From: Erwinia sp. SLM-02
GTDB taxonomy: Bacteria > Pseudomonadota > Gammaproteobacteria > Enterobacterales > Enterobacteriaceae
DNA: 64,000 nt
Reading direction: 5' to 3'
Assembly: GCF_037450285.1 (NCBI RefSeq)
Contig: NZ_JAQISN010000003.1
Location: 186,001 to 250,000, forward strand
Below, piece by piece: positions 43,266 to 51,601 of the stretch. A program made the translations under genes and the position numbers. Position 1 is the stretch's first letter, and every line of letters begins with the position of its first letter. The notes under the pieces are model-generated. The model ran no database searches. It was not told the DNA's origin and saw only the letters and a list, made by a program, of their open reading frames with translations.

Positions 43266-43385
43266 ATGACTCCAACTGATACAACTGAGTATATTTTTAG
43301 GCCATACATAACAGTAAAAGGTAAACGCATTACCCGTCCTAATGGTGGAATGTTCAAGATACCGGTGAAGAAGGATAAAAATTAA
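43266..43385 (+). CDS. Small conserved-looking protein, 39 aa
   Basis: Frame MTPTDTTEYIFRPYITV... ending in GGMFKIPVKKDKN. The segment FRPYITVKGKRITRPNGGMFKIPV has the look of a short basic family seen in defence and mobile islands (recollection, not a search). It has a modest upstream site (ATAGGTAG). It is the second frame of the small operon facing the WYL regulator. The function is not known. Confidence 0.5.
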   Translation: MTPTDTTEYIFRPYITVKGKRITRPNGGMFKIPVKKDKN

Positions 43386-43435
43386 CCCCCTTTTAAGAGA
43401 ATATTAAGGGGATTTGTAATCACTTAGGAGGATGT

Positions 43436-43567
43436 ATGGCCGATAGAAGACCTTTAAACCCCAACGTTACAGTACCTAAACCTGGCGGTGGAACACAGCC
43501 GCGAGATCGTAATAATGACGGTACTGTACGAAAAAAACGCTCGGATGCAGGCAAGAGCAGGAAGTAG
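43436..43567 (+). CDS. Small basic protein, 43 aa
   Basis: Frame beginning MADRRPLNPNVTVPKPGGG, ending RKKRSDAGKSRK. AGGAGG at 43426-43431 sits immediately upstream, which supports translation. The product is strongly basic, Pro/Gly-rich and probably unfolded, perhaps nucleic-acid-binding. No family is recognised. Confidence 0.5.
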   Translation: MADRRPLNPNVTVPKPGGGTQPRDRNNDGTVRKKRSDAGKSRK

Positions 43568-43631
43568 GACGTGACCGACCTGCCCACAACAGGTCGGTCT
43601 AATATCATGTTTTCCAATTTTTTGGAGATGG

Positions 43632-43952
43632 ATGAGTATGTCTAGCAACTACGAAATCATAGCGCGCGCGATAAGAGAGAAGCTACAAATAACAGCTTAT
43701 TATCAAGGTTATTATCGCGAGATGTGCCCACATGCACTTGGCTCAAAAAATGGACGGCAGCAAGCCCTTTTCTATCAGTTTGCTGGTGAAAGCAGTAGGG
43801 GGGCCGTCTTACCAGGAGCTACCTCTAATTGGCGATGCATTCCTGTAGATGGTCTAACCGATGTAACGTTACGGCCGGGAACTTGGCATTCTGCAGAAAA
43901 TCATAGCCAAGCACAAACCTGCGTTGACATAATAGATATTGAAGTTTCTTAA
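43632..43952 (+). CDS. Small WYL-like-fold protein, 106 aa
   Basis: The sequence (YEIIARAIREKLQITAYYQGYYREMCPHALG..., then ALFYQFAGESSRGAVLPGATSNWRCIPVDGLTDVTL) follows the beta-strand pattern of a stand-alone WYL-like domain: ARAI..K..ITAYY, REMCPH, NWRCIPVDGLTDV. GGAG precedes the ATG. It is the last gene before the terminator at 44026. A ligand-sensing role beside the full-length WYL regulator is possible but unproven. Confidence 0.6.
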   Translation: MSMSSNYEIIARAIREKLQITAYYQGYYREMCPHALGSKNGRQQALFYQFAGESSRGAVLPGATSNWRCIPVDGLTDVTLRPGTWHSAENHSQAQTCVDIIDIEVS

Positions 43953-44025
43953 CAATAAAACAGACATACCTAAAGAATTTATATTTATACCCAACGTTGT
44001 TTCCCATGTTTAATTTTTAGCCTAA

Positions 44026-44048
44026 AACCACCTCCTTGTGAGGTGGTT
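44026..44048 (+). terminator. Rho-independent terminator of the small operon
   Basis: AACCACCTC / GAGGTGGTT, 9-bp stem with a 5-base loop, followed by ATTTTTCG. It resembles the terminator at 41949. Confidence 0.72.
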
Positions 44049-44055
44049 ATTTTTC

Positions 44056-44559
44056 GTTTTTTAGTGTGAGATAAAAATTGGCCATGTCTCCAGAGTTTTC
44101 CCAAAAAAATCGTTCTTATTTATACGGCGTCTAACCACTGTTATAGTGATGAGGCCTCAGTTGGCTCTAAGGTTCCGTGATGTAATTTTTTATTGCTGTG
44201 ACAGATTTGCTAAGTTTTTCGTAACTATATTCTGGCCCTGTTCTTTTTTAACTCTGCTTAAAAGTCGTTAAATTGGACTATTGTTCAGGTAATTTCTTCT
44301 GCGACTTAGGTTTCGCTTTATCTGATGTATTCATCGTAACTATATGAAATTTATACTTGTATGTCGACTGTCTTGGTCGGAGTAATAAACTTAGCGGATT
44401 TCATTCGTGCTTCCCAGACTATGGGCAGTGCTTTATTTTTCAGTGCAAAGTCTGGCAAAAATGACATTCTCCGCCAATCGATATACTCTAAAAAATACTA
44501 AGCATAATGGCTAAATAAGTTCGGTGTTTAACCGTTTAGATCACTGCAAAGCGCCTAAT
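44056..44559. other. A+T-rich non-coding stretch
   Basis: No frame with start, ribosome site and protein-like composition was found on either strand. The composition matches the island rather than the chromosome, so it may be decayed coding DNA of the former secretion locus. Confidence 0.4.
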
Positions 44560-44690
44560 TATGATCTATTTAAGCAAACTGGCGACCATTACGGAAGGCT
44601 GAATCGATATCGACGACTTGGCGGACTTCAGCGCGAAGCACAGCGGCGGTTCGCTGAGTCAGGCGGTTCCCGTTAAGCACGTCAGATTAG
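44560..44690 (+). pseudogene. Possible fragment of an FHA/CdiA-type exoprotein
   Basis: One frame reads LSKLATITEG, a stop, then IDIDDLADFSAKHSGGSLSQAVPVKH. The DIDDLADFSAKHSGGSLS part resembles repeat segments of filamentous-haemagglutinin-like proteins (DI.N.A.Y.....GGS). With the TpsB-like stub at 41680 it suggests that a two-partner-secretion or CDI locus once spanned this area. The match is short. Confidence 0.3.
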
Positions 44691-44714
44691 TCGATGCTCC
44701 GGCCAGGAAATCAA

Positions 44715-45305
44715 TCAGAACGTCACCGGCGTATTCACCCACAGCACTTTCGCCACCGACTTCCCGCTGTTGCGATAGCCGTGCGGCACGTTGCTGGGGA
44801 AATAGAACGAATCTCCGGCGGTCAGGGTGTAGGCCTGCTCGCCTAAAGCCAGTTCGATTTCGCCTTCCAGCACGTAGCCCATCTCTTCGCCGTGGTGTTC
44901 AATCTGCCCGTCGCTGGCCACGCCCGGTTCGATAATATGAATATTGCCCTGCAGCAGGCTACCTTTGTGGTGATGGGTCAGGTTCTCCAGCTCAATGCCG
45001 CCCTTTTTGTTGCGGGCAACAAAGCGTTTGCGCTGTCGCTGAGCGGGCTTCAGCACCGGGGAATCCGCCACCCAGCTTTCAGCCATCAGGTCAGAAATAT
45101 TGGTTTCCAGCGCGCTGGCCAGCCGGTGCAGCATCGCCAGCGAAGGCGAGGCCACGTCATTTTCCAGCTTGGAGAGCAAACTCTCCGAACAGCCGACCTT
45201 CAGCGCCAGCTGCTTCAGCGTAATCTCCTGCGCCAGGCGCGCATGGCGCAGGCGCATGCCCAAATCAGGTAAAACAAAGCCAACGCTATCGCCGTTTTTT
45301 TTCAT
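44715..45305 (-). CDS. XRE-cupin transcriptional regulator
   Basis: 196-aa regulator with an N-terminal XRE HTH (LGMRLRHARLAQEITLKQLALKVGCSESLLSKLENDVASPSLAMLHRLASAL, about 15-66) and a C-terminal cupin (EHHGEEMGYVLEGEIELALGEQAYTLTAGDSFYFPSNVPHGYRNSG). ATG at 45305 is chosen because the domain starts there. It is the last gene of the minus-strand run with the DUF1989, M20 and ABC genes, and probably regulates them. It resembles PuuR-type regulators of amine use. Confidence 0.82.
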   Translation of the reverse strand: MKKNGDSVGFVLPDLGMRLRHARLAQEITLKQLALKVGCSESLLSKLENDVASPSLAMLHRLASALETNISDLMAESWVADSPVLKPAQRQRKRFVARNKKGGIELENLTHHHKGSLLQGNIHIIEPGVASDGQIEHHGEEMGYVLEGEIELALGEQAYTLTAGDSFYFPSNVPHGYRNSGKSVAKVLWVNTPVTF

Positions 45306-45386
45306 ATGTTTCTGTCTGCAACCCTTCAATCCGTAAACGCCCGGCATTCTGCGGCCGGGCACTGTTGCACTGGCCAAACAGGCCGG

Positions 45387-46085
45387 TTATTCGGTCACGC
45401 TGAAATGAACTTCCTGCGGGTTCAGGCCGTTGATTGGCACGATATCCTGCGGGCAGGCCGACATCACCACGATGCAGTCCAGCTCGGCGCGGATCTCCAC
45501 GTAATCGCCGGATTTGCTGACCGTTGGCAGCCAGGAGATGGTGTAATCCGGGTTAACCGGGGTGTTCATCCACAGGTTCAGCGGCTGCGGCACTTCACGC
45601 GCGCGCAGTCCGATAGCGTTCAGCGCCAGACGCATGTTATCCGCGCAGCTGTCATGATACTCGGTGATGCCCATATTGCTGTAACGATACAGATCGCAGG
45701 CGGCGATCATCGTGTCGTGCACGCCCGGTGAGGTATCGGTCAGCAGGGTGCCGATGGCGCGGCGCTGGTTAGTCACCAGCACGTCGCCCGGCTGCGGGAT
45801 GATTTTATTGATAAAGGCGCGGGTGTGCTCCATTGAGGAGAACTCGCTTAAATCCGCGCTATTAAACAGCCAGGTATCGCACACCTGGCTGCCCGGGGTG
45901 TTGATGATGCGGATAACCTGCCCCTTGCTCAGGCGCACCGCGCGGCCGCAGCGGGCCGGAACGGTGTACAGCTCACCGATAACCGGCGTGCCGTCGGCGG
46001 AAATCGGCTCGCCGATGGTGGCGTTGGTGCCCAGCGCGCTGCCGTTATCTTTGTCGCAGCAGGAAGGATAGGTATGGGTGCTCAT
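45387..46085 (-). CDS. DUF1989 / urea-carboxylase-associated family protein
   Basis: 232-aa protein of the family found with urea carboxylase and allophanate genes. Conserved: RAVRLSKGQVIRIINTPGSQVCDTWLFNSADLSEFSSMEHTR, CADNMRLALNAIG and LNLWMNTPVN. Two conserved cysteines (GSQVCDTW and HDSCADN) may hold a metal. It overlaps the M20 hydrolase gene by 4 bases. The role is unknown; context suggests breakdown of a nitrogen-rich carbamoyl or ureido compound. Confidence 0.75.
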   Translation of the reverse strand: MSTHTYPSCCDKDNGSALGTNATIGEPISADGTPVIGELYTVPARCGRAVRLSKGQVIRIINTPGSQVCDTWLFNSADLSEFSSMEHTRAFINKIIPQPGDVLVTNQRRAIGTLLTDTSPGVHDTMIAACDLYRYSNMGITEYHDSCADNMRLALNAIGLRAREVPQPLNLWMNTPVNPDYTISWLPTVSKSGDYVEIRAELDCIVVMSACPQDIVPINGLNPQEVHFSVTE

Positions 46086-47338
46086 GGGGTAACTCCTGTC
46101 GGTTGATTGGCCAGTTCTGTCAGGCAGCAGGCGAGTGCTTTTGCGCCAAGGTACAGATACTGAGGATCGGTGTATTCAGCCGGGTTGTGGCTGATGCCTT
46201 TATGGCTGGGAACGAAAAACATGCTGGTCGGGCAGTGGCTGGCCAGGTGCATCGCATCGTGAAATGCCCCGGAGGTCAGCGTGGCCGTTTTAATATTCAG
46301 TGCGTCGCTGCAGGCGAGCTGCTGCGCCAGCAGCTGTGGATGAAACGCCACCGGGGGATTGTTGAACACGCAGGCCACCTGCACGTTATCGGCGGCAATC
46401 TGCTGCATCCAGCCGTCAAACTCGGCCAGCACCTCTGGGTCGGCATGGCGGAAATCGAGGGTGAAGGTCACCCGTCCGGCGATGGTATTGATCGCGTTAG
46501 GCTCCACCTCCCAGCGGGCGAACGTCAGCCGCAGCTGGTCTTTCGGCAGCGCTTCTGCCCGCCGCTCCAGCTGGCTGACGATACGACGGGCGAGGGTCAT
46601 GGCATCCTGGCGATCGGCCATCGGCGTGGTGCCGGCGTGGGCCGCCTGGCCGTGGCAGGTCACCTGATACCAGCGCACGCCCTGAATGCCCTTCACCACG
46701 GCAAGCGGCAGCCCGGCCTGCTCCAGCACCGGTCCCTGCTCAATATGCAGTTCGATAAACGCCGCCATTGGTACGGCGCTGCGGCGCGGCAGGGCGGGGA
46801 AACGCTGATGGCAGCGGGTCAGCGCGTCGGCCAGCGTGGTGCCCTGCGCATCCTGATGGCTGAGGTAATCCGCCAGTCGTTCCGGCTGAACGAAGGCGCT
46901 GGATCCCATCGCGCCGGGCGCAAAGCGGCTGCCTTCTTCATTCATCCACACCGCGACCTCAATCGGCCGCAGCGTTTCAATCCCGGCTGCCGCCAGCGCG
47001 CTCAGGCACTCCATCCCGGCTATTACGCCGTAGCAGCCGTCGAGGTTGCCGCCGCCGGGCTGGGTATCAATATGGCTGCCGGTAACCACCGGCGGCAGGT
47101 CTTCGCGGCCCGCGCGGCGGATAAACAGGTTGGCGCAGGCATCGGTAAATACCTCGCAGCCGAGAGTGCAGGCCCAGTCAATCAGCCAGGCTCGGGCATC
47201 CAGCTCAGCGTCCGACAGCGCCTGACGGTCAACGCCGCCGTTCTCCAGCGCACCGAAGCGGGCCAGCTGCGCCAGCCGGCCTATCAGCCGCTGCTGGCTG
47301 ATGGCCTCGGCGGCGCGCAGTGCGATGGCATCAGGCAT
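46082..47338 (-). CDS. M20-family Zn amidohydrolase (carbamoylase/allantoate type)
   Basis: 418-aa metallo-hydrolase of the AllC/AmaB group. Metal ligands are in VTGSHIDTQPGGGNLDGCYGVIAG (His and Asp, about residues 85-107) and WMNEEGSRF (Glu), with FIELHIEQGPVLEQAG typical of carbamoylases. The start at 47338 overlaps the ATPase stop by 8 bases. It probably frees ammonia or CO2 from an N-carbamoyl or ureido acid imported by the neighbouring ABC system. Confidence 0.82.
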   Translation of the reverse strand: MPDAIALRAAEAISQQRLIGRLAQLARFGALENGGVDRQALSDAELDARAWLIDWACTLGCEVFTDACANLFIRRAGREDLPPVVTGSHIDTQPGGGNLDGCYGVIAGMECLSALAAAGIETLRPIEVAVWMNEEGSRFAPGAMGSSAFVQPERLADYLSHQDAQGTTLADALTRCHQRFPALPRRSAVPMAAFIELHIEQGPVLEQAGLPLAVVKGIQGVRWYQVTCHGQAAHAGTTPMADRQDAMTLARRIVSQLERRAEALPKDQLRLTFARWEVEPNAINTIAGRVTFTLDFRHADPEVLAEFDGWMQQIAADNVQVACVFNNPPVAFHPQLLAQQLACSDALNIKTATLTSGAFHDAMHLASHCPTSMFFVPSHKGISHNPAEYTDPQYLYLGAKALACCLTELANQPTGVTP

Positions 47339-48146
47339 GGGTGGCCTCCGCATCATCCAGCTGCAGCGGGCGCTTAAACCACGGCGCGAGGAACGATTTC
47401 AGGCGTTCGGTCTGCGGCTGGCGGAACAGCGTGGCGGGTGCGCCGCTCTCAATCACCGAGCCGTCGGCCATAAACACCACGCGGGAGGAAATTTTGGCGG
47501 CGAACGACATCTCATGCGTCACCATCACCATCGTCATGCCGTTGTTCGCCAGCGCCTTAATCACATCCAGCACCTCCTCCACGCGCTCCGGATCCAGCGC
47601 CGAGGTCGGTTCATCGAGCAGCAGCAGCTCCGGCTCCAGCGCCAGCGCGCGGGCAATACCCACCCGCTGCTGCTGGCCGCCGGAAAGGCGTGCCGGACGC
47701 GCCTGCGCTTTCTCCAGCATGCCGACCTGGGCCAGCGCCGCCGTCGCTTTTTTGCGGGCGTCATCGCGCGACAGCTTCTTGCCCAGCATCAGCGGCGCGC
47801 AGACGTTCTCCAGCACCGTCAGGTGCGGCCACAGATTGAACTGCTGGAACACCATCGCCAGCGGGCGTCGCACTTCGGCAATCAGCCCGGCTCCGTCGCG
47901 ATGTTTCAGCTCCCGGCCTGTGCCGCTGTAGCCCAGCAGCTGGCCTTTAATCAGGATTTCGCCTTCGTCGTAGGCTTCCAGAAAGTTCATGCAGCGCAGC
48001 GCGGTGGTCTTGCCCGAGCCGGAAGGGCCAATCAGCGTGACGATCTCGCCGGCGTTCACCGCCAGATTGATGTCCGCCAGTACCCGGTTGCTGCCGAACG
48101 ATTTGCCGACGTGGCGTAATTCTAAAATCGGTCCGTTACTCATCAT
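47331..48146 (-). CDS. Polar amino-acid-type ABC transporter ATPase
   Basis: 271-aa HisP/GlnQ-like ATPase. Walker A GPSGSGKTT near 42, LSGGQQQR near 160, Walker B LLLLDEP near 180. ATG at 48146 directly follows the permease stop at 48148; an ATG at 48143 is equally possible. It works with the two permeases and the binding protein upstream. Confidence 0.87.
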   Translation of the reverse strand: MMSNGPILELRHVGKSFGSNRVLADINLAVNAGEIVTLIGPSGSGKTTALRCMNFLEAYDEGEILIKGQLLGYSGTGRELKHRDGAGLIAEVRRPLAMVFQQFNLWPHLTVLENVCAPLMLGKKLSRDDARKKATAALAQVGMLEKAQARPARLSGGQQQRVGIARALALEPELLLLDEPTSALDPERVEEVLDVIKALANNGMTMVMVTHEMSFAAKISSRVVFMADGSVIESGAPATLFRQPQTERLKSFLAPWFKRPLQLDDAEATHA

Positions 48147-48147
48147 C

Positions 48148-48786
48148 TTATCCCTCTGTTGCCTGACGGCCGAGCAGCCGCACGCCCACGCTGACACCCT
48201 GCGCCAGCAGCCAGTAGCTGAGGATCAGCAGGGTGTAAGGCACGATGTAGGTATAGGTGCTGGCAACGATCTGCCCGGTGGTCATGGTCAGCTCCGGTAC
48301 GGTAATAATCGAGGCCACCGCGCTCTCTTTAATGGTCAGAATGAACTGGTTGCCCAGCAGCGGCAGGCTGAACCGCAGCGCCTGCGGGGCCTGGATATGC
48401 CAGAAGCTCTGCCAGGCGGAAATGTCGTGGACCTGCGCCGCCTCCAGCTGGCCGCGGCCAATGCTGTGCCAGGCGGTGCGGAAGATCTCGCCAAAGTAGG
48501 CCGAGCTGTAGATCGCCAGTGAAATCACCGTCGCCTCGACGGCGCTCAGCGTGATGCCCACGGCGGGCAGGCCAAAATAGAACACCGCCAGCTGCGCCAG
48601 ATACGGCGTACCGCGGATCAGCCAGACGTACGCGCGCCACGGCCAGAACAGCCAGCGGCTGAGGTTGCCCACCGCCTGCAGGATAAAGCCGCCGCCGGCC
48701 CCGAGCAGTGCGGCACTCAGGCTTATCGCCAGCGTCACGCCCAGCGCGCGGGCGAAGTCCGGCAGGTAAAGGATAAAATCGTTCAT
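48148..48786 (-). CDS. Amino-acid-type ABC transporter permease (second)
   Basis: 212-aa HisM/GltK-like membrane protein with the WRAYVWLIRGTPYLAQLAVFYFGLP signature and the EAA loop (GQLEAAQVHDISAWQSFWHIQAPQALR). Its start overlaps the first permease stop by 4 bases, and the two form a heterodimer. Confidence 0.85.
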   Translation of the reverse strand: MNDFILYLPDFARALGVTLAISLSAALLGAGGGFILQAVGNLSRWLFWPWRAYVWLIRGTPYLAQLAVFYFGLPAVGITLSAVEATVISLAIYSSAYFGEIFRTAWHSIGRGQLEAAQVHDISAWQSFWHIQAPQALRFSLPLLGNQFILTIKESAVASIITVPELTMTTGQIVASTYTYIVPYTLLILSYWLLAQGVSVGVRLLGRQATEG

Positions 48787-49442
48787 CGGTTCTCCCGGTT
48801 CCAGCGCCGTTCAACATAGCTCCCCAGCAGCGCCAGCAGGCTGGTCAGCACCAGATAGGAGAGGGCGATTGCGATATACACTTCTAACGGGCGGTAGGTA
48901 GCGGACGCCAGCTGCTGCCCCACCCGCATCAGGTCGGTAATCGCAATCACCGACACCACCGCCGACGCCTTAATCACGTCGATCAGCTCTGAAATCAGCG
49001 ACGGCAGGGTCAGTCGCAGCACCTGCGGGATCTGGATATGCCACAGCGTCTGGCGCGGGCTGAGCCCGCAGATCGCCGCGGCTTCCAGCTGCCCCGGCGG
49101 GATAGCCTCAAAGCCGCTGCGCAAAATCTGCGACTGGTAGGCGGCGGTATTGAACGTCAGGGCCAGCACCGCCGCCATATAGCCCGGCAGCGACAGCCCC
49201 AGCTCGCCGGGCAGGTAGAAGCAGAGTAAAACCTGCGCCAGCACCGGCGTGCCGCGAAACAGACTGATATAGAGACGGGCGAAGGCTCTGCCGACCGGTG
49301 AACGGCCGTTTTCCATCAGATAAATCACTATGCCGACGGCAAAACCGGCCACGATCGCCACGATGCACAGCGAGGCCGTGGTCACCGCGCCGTTAAACAG
49401 CATCGGCAGCCACGAGGTCAGCAGCGGAAGAAATTCGCCCAT
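48783..49442 (-). CDS. Amino-acid-type ABC transporter permease (first)
   Basis: 219-aa permease with LYISLFRGTPVLAQVLLCFYLPGELGL and the EAA loop GQLEAAAICGLSPRQTLWHIQIPQVLRLTLPSL. ATG at 49442 sits 5 bases from GAGGAG; a second ATG at 49445 is adjacent. Confidence 0.85.
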   Translation of the reverse strand: MGEFLPLLTSWLPMLFNGAVTTASLCIVAIVAGFAVGIVIYLMENGRSPVGRAFARLYISLFRGTPVLAQVLLCFYLPGELGLSLPGYMAAVLALTFNTAAYQSQILRSGFEAIPPGQLEAAAICGLSPRQTLWHIQIPQVLRLTLPSLISELIDVIKASAVVSVIAITDLMRVGQQLASATYRPLEVYIAIALSYLVLTSLLALLGSYVERRWNRENR

Positions 49443-49453
49443 CATCACTCCTC

Positions 49454-50305
49454 TTACAGCGCCGGTGCCGGCATTTTGTCCGCCGGAATGTCCATCACGA
49501 AGCCAAACCACTTCTGCTGCAGTGCCTTCATGGTGCCGTCGCGGTTGGCTTCACTGATGCCGTCGCTGAACAGTTTCACCATGCTGGCGCTGTCAGAATC
49601 CTTGCGGCCAACCCAGCCGAAGTAGGTGGTCGGGCCCAGCATCGGTTTCAGGGTGGTAAAGATCCCCGGGCGGGCTTTGATTAGCGGGCCGAGGTTCGCC
49701 AGCGACTGGGCAACGCCGTCCAGGCGCTTGTTCGCCAGGTCGGCATAGGCTTCATCAAACGACACGTACTGTTTGATCTCTTTGATCCCCGGCTTGCCGC
49801 TGGCCTTCAGCTTTTCATTGAACTCCTGCAGCACCTGTAGCTGGCCCGATCCGGCCTGCGATCCAACGATTTTGCCGCTGAGATCGTCCAGCGAGGCGAT
49901 CGATCCGTCGCTGTCCCGCTTGAGCAGCGCAACGGTGGATTCAGCAATCGGCACGGTGAAAGCGAAGTGATCCATCCGCTGTTTGTTGACGGTAACGGCG
50001 GTGATCACGAAGTCGAATTTTTTGGCATCAAGGCCGGGGAGGATGCCCTGGAAAGGCAGATCCAGCTGTTTAACCGCCACGCCCGGCAGGCTTTTCTGCA
50101 GAATGTGGTTCATCAGGTCCACGTCGTAGCCGACGATCTTGCCATTCTCAACCGACTCAAACGGGGCGTAGCGCGCCTCCGTGGCGATGGTGATCGCCTT
50201 GTCGGCTTTAATGCGATCCAGCAGATCGGCGCTGTGCGCCGCCGCAGAAAAGAGTCCCGAACACAGCATGGCCCAGCAGAGAGAACGTGTTGTTTTAAGT
50301 TTCAT
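49454..50305 (-). CDS. Family-3 periplasmic binding protein
   Basis: 283-aa secreted binding protein with signal peptide MKLKTTRSLCWAMLCSGLFSAAAHSAD and the family fold (ITIATEARYAPFESVENGKIVGYDVDLMNHIL, FDFVITAVTVNKQRMDHFAFTVP). ATG at 50305 begins the signal peptide. It heads the operon of two permeases, ATPase, M20 hydrolase, DUF1989 protein and regulator. The ligand could be a ureido or carbamoyl amino acid (inference). Confidence 0.85.
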   Translation of the reverse strand: MKLKTTRSLCWAMLCSGLFSAAAHSADLLDRIKADKAITIATEARYAPFESVENGKIVGYDVDLMNHILQKSLPGVAVKQLDLPFQGILPGLDAKKFDFVITAVTVNKQRMDHFAFTVPIAESTVALLKRDSDGSIASLDDLSGKIVGSQAGSGQLQVLQEFNEKLKASGKPGIKEIKQYVSFDEAYADLANKRLDGVAQSLANLGPLIKARPGIFTTLKPMLGPTTYFGWVGRKDSDSASMVKLFSDGISEANRDGTMKALQQKWFGFVMDIPADKMPAPAL

Positions 50306-50707
50306 GATGACCGCCCCGGTGAAAGTGGTGTGAAGTGTATTCAAGTAACTTGAATGTAATGACATAAGCATGAAGCGTGCCATTCAGGGGAATGGGTGTG
50401 GCAATGGCGATGAATAAAGTAATAAGGCGCTATTTTTAAAAGGGAATTTTTCATCCTGGCGCTGAGGCGAAAAATAAAATTCCGCAAGCGTCGGTAGTAC
50501 AGCCGGAGGCACCGCTGCACATTAAAAGTGCAGGGCGGGCATTTTTATGTGCTGTTGATGTGCACTGGCGGGTAATCGGAAATACCCACCTGGCGTTCAG
50601 CACGACTCCTTCCGGGTCAGGATCGCCCGCCGCCGGACGTACTGTTTTGGCGCTGAACGACGGCTCAGGCATAATGCGACTCATTCGTAAACTGATGCCT
50701 GAACGTT
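50306..50707. other. Intergenic region, promoter side of two operons
   Basis: It separates the divergent binding-protein and fhuD genes. A minus-strand frame at 50451-50684 has no ribosome site and odd composition. No clear Fur box was found by eye before fhuD; nothing else is recognisable. Confidence 0.4.
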
Positions 50708-51601
50708 ATGACCTTAACCTCTGAACAGCACGCCCGTCGTCGCCTGCTGATGCTGCTGGCGTGTTCGCCGCTCTTCGCCTCGCCGGCACTCCGCGCGGCG
50801 CCTGCCGATCCCCACCGCGTTATCGCGCTGGAGTGGCGGCCGGTGGAGCTGCTGCTGGCGCTGGGGATCATGCCGCTGGCGGTTGCCGACCTGCCTAACT
50901 ACCGTCGCTGGGTGGTGGAGCCGGTTCTGGCTCCTGATGTCATTGACGTCGGGCTGCGCAACGAGCCCAATCTGGAGCTGCTTCAGCGCCTTAAGCCGTC
51001 GTTGATGCTGTTATCGCGCGGCTTTGGCCCGAACGCCAGACGCATCAGCACGCTTTCCCCGCAGTGGACCAGCCAGTTCAGCACCGCAGAACGCGGGCCG
51101 CTGGCCAGCACCGTCGCCGATATTCGTACCCTGGGCAGCCTGCTCGGCAGAGAAGGCGAGGCCGATCGCTATCTGACCGCGATGGATCGGCGACTGGATA
51201 TCAGCGCAGAACGGCTGCGGGGCTATCGACAGGAAAAGCTGCTGATGTTCAGCTTCCTCGACAGCCGGCGGGTGATGGTGTTCGGCAAAGGCAGCCTGTT
51301 CGGCGATATTCTTAACCGGCTGGGGCTGAACAGCGCCTGGCAGGGCGAAACCAACCAGTGGGGCAGCACCATCGTCGGGATTGAACGCCTGGCGAAGATG
51401 CAGGGCGTGCGGGCACTCTGCTTCCTGCACGGCGACGACGACCCGATGCGGGAGCTCGCCCACGCCCGGCTGTGGCGCAGCATTCCTTTTGTGCGGGAAG
51501 AGAAACTGCATCTGCTGCCGGCGGTGTGGTTCTTCGGCGCCAACTATTCGGCGCTGCGTTTCTGTCAGCTGCTGGAGCAGACGCTGGAGGCCAGGGCATG
51601 A
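50708..51601 (+). CDS. fhuD: Ferric-hydroxamate binding protein FhuD
   Basis: 297-aa periplasmic protein of the FhuD/BtuF family. The N-terminus ARRRLLMLLACSPLFASPALRA has a twin-arginine-like signal, as in E. coli FhuD. The domain follows: RVIALEWRPVELLLALGIMPLAVADLPNYRRWVVEP, then KPSLMLLS and NQWGSTIVGIERLA. Its stop overlaps the fhuB start (ATGA). It hands ferrichrome-type hydroxamates to FhuB. Confidence 0.88.
   Translation: MTLTSEQHARRRLLMLLACSPLFASPALRAAPADPHRVIALEWRPVELLLALGIMPLAVADLPNYRRWVVEPVLAPDVIDVGLRNEPNLELLQRLKPSLMLLSRGFGPNARRISTLSPQWTSQFSTAERGPLASTVADIRTLGSLLGREGEADRYLTAMDRRLDISAERLRGYRQEKLLMFSFLDSRRVMVFGKGSLFGDILNRLGLNSAWQGETNQWGSTIVGIERLAKMQGVRALCFLHGDDDPMRELAHARLWRSIPFVREEKLHLLPAVWFFGANYSALRFCQLLEQTLEARA

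Noticed and set aside
46103..47377. 424-codon plus-strand frame opposite the M20 hydrolase
   Set aside because: Pure antisense of a gene with clear metal-site motifs.
50451..50684. 77-codon minus-strand frame before fhuD
   Set aside because: No ribosome site, odd Cys/Pro/Thr-rich composition and no recognised family.
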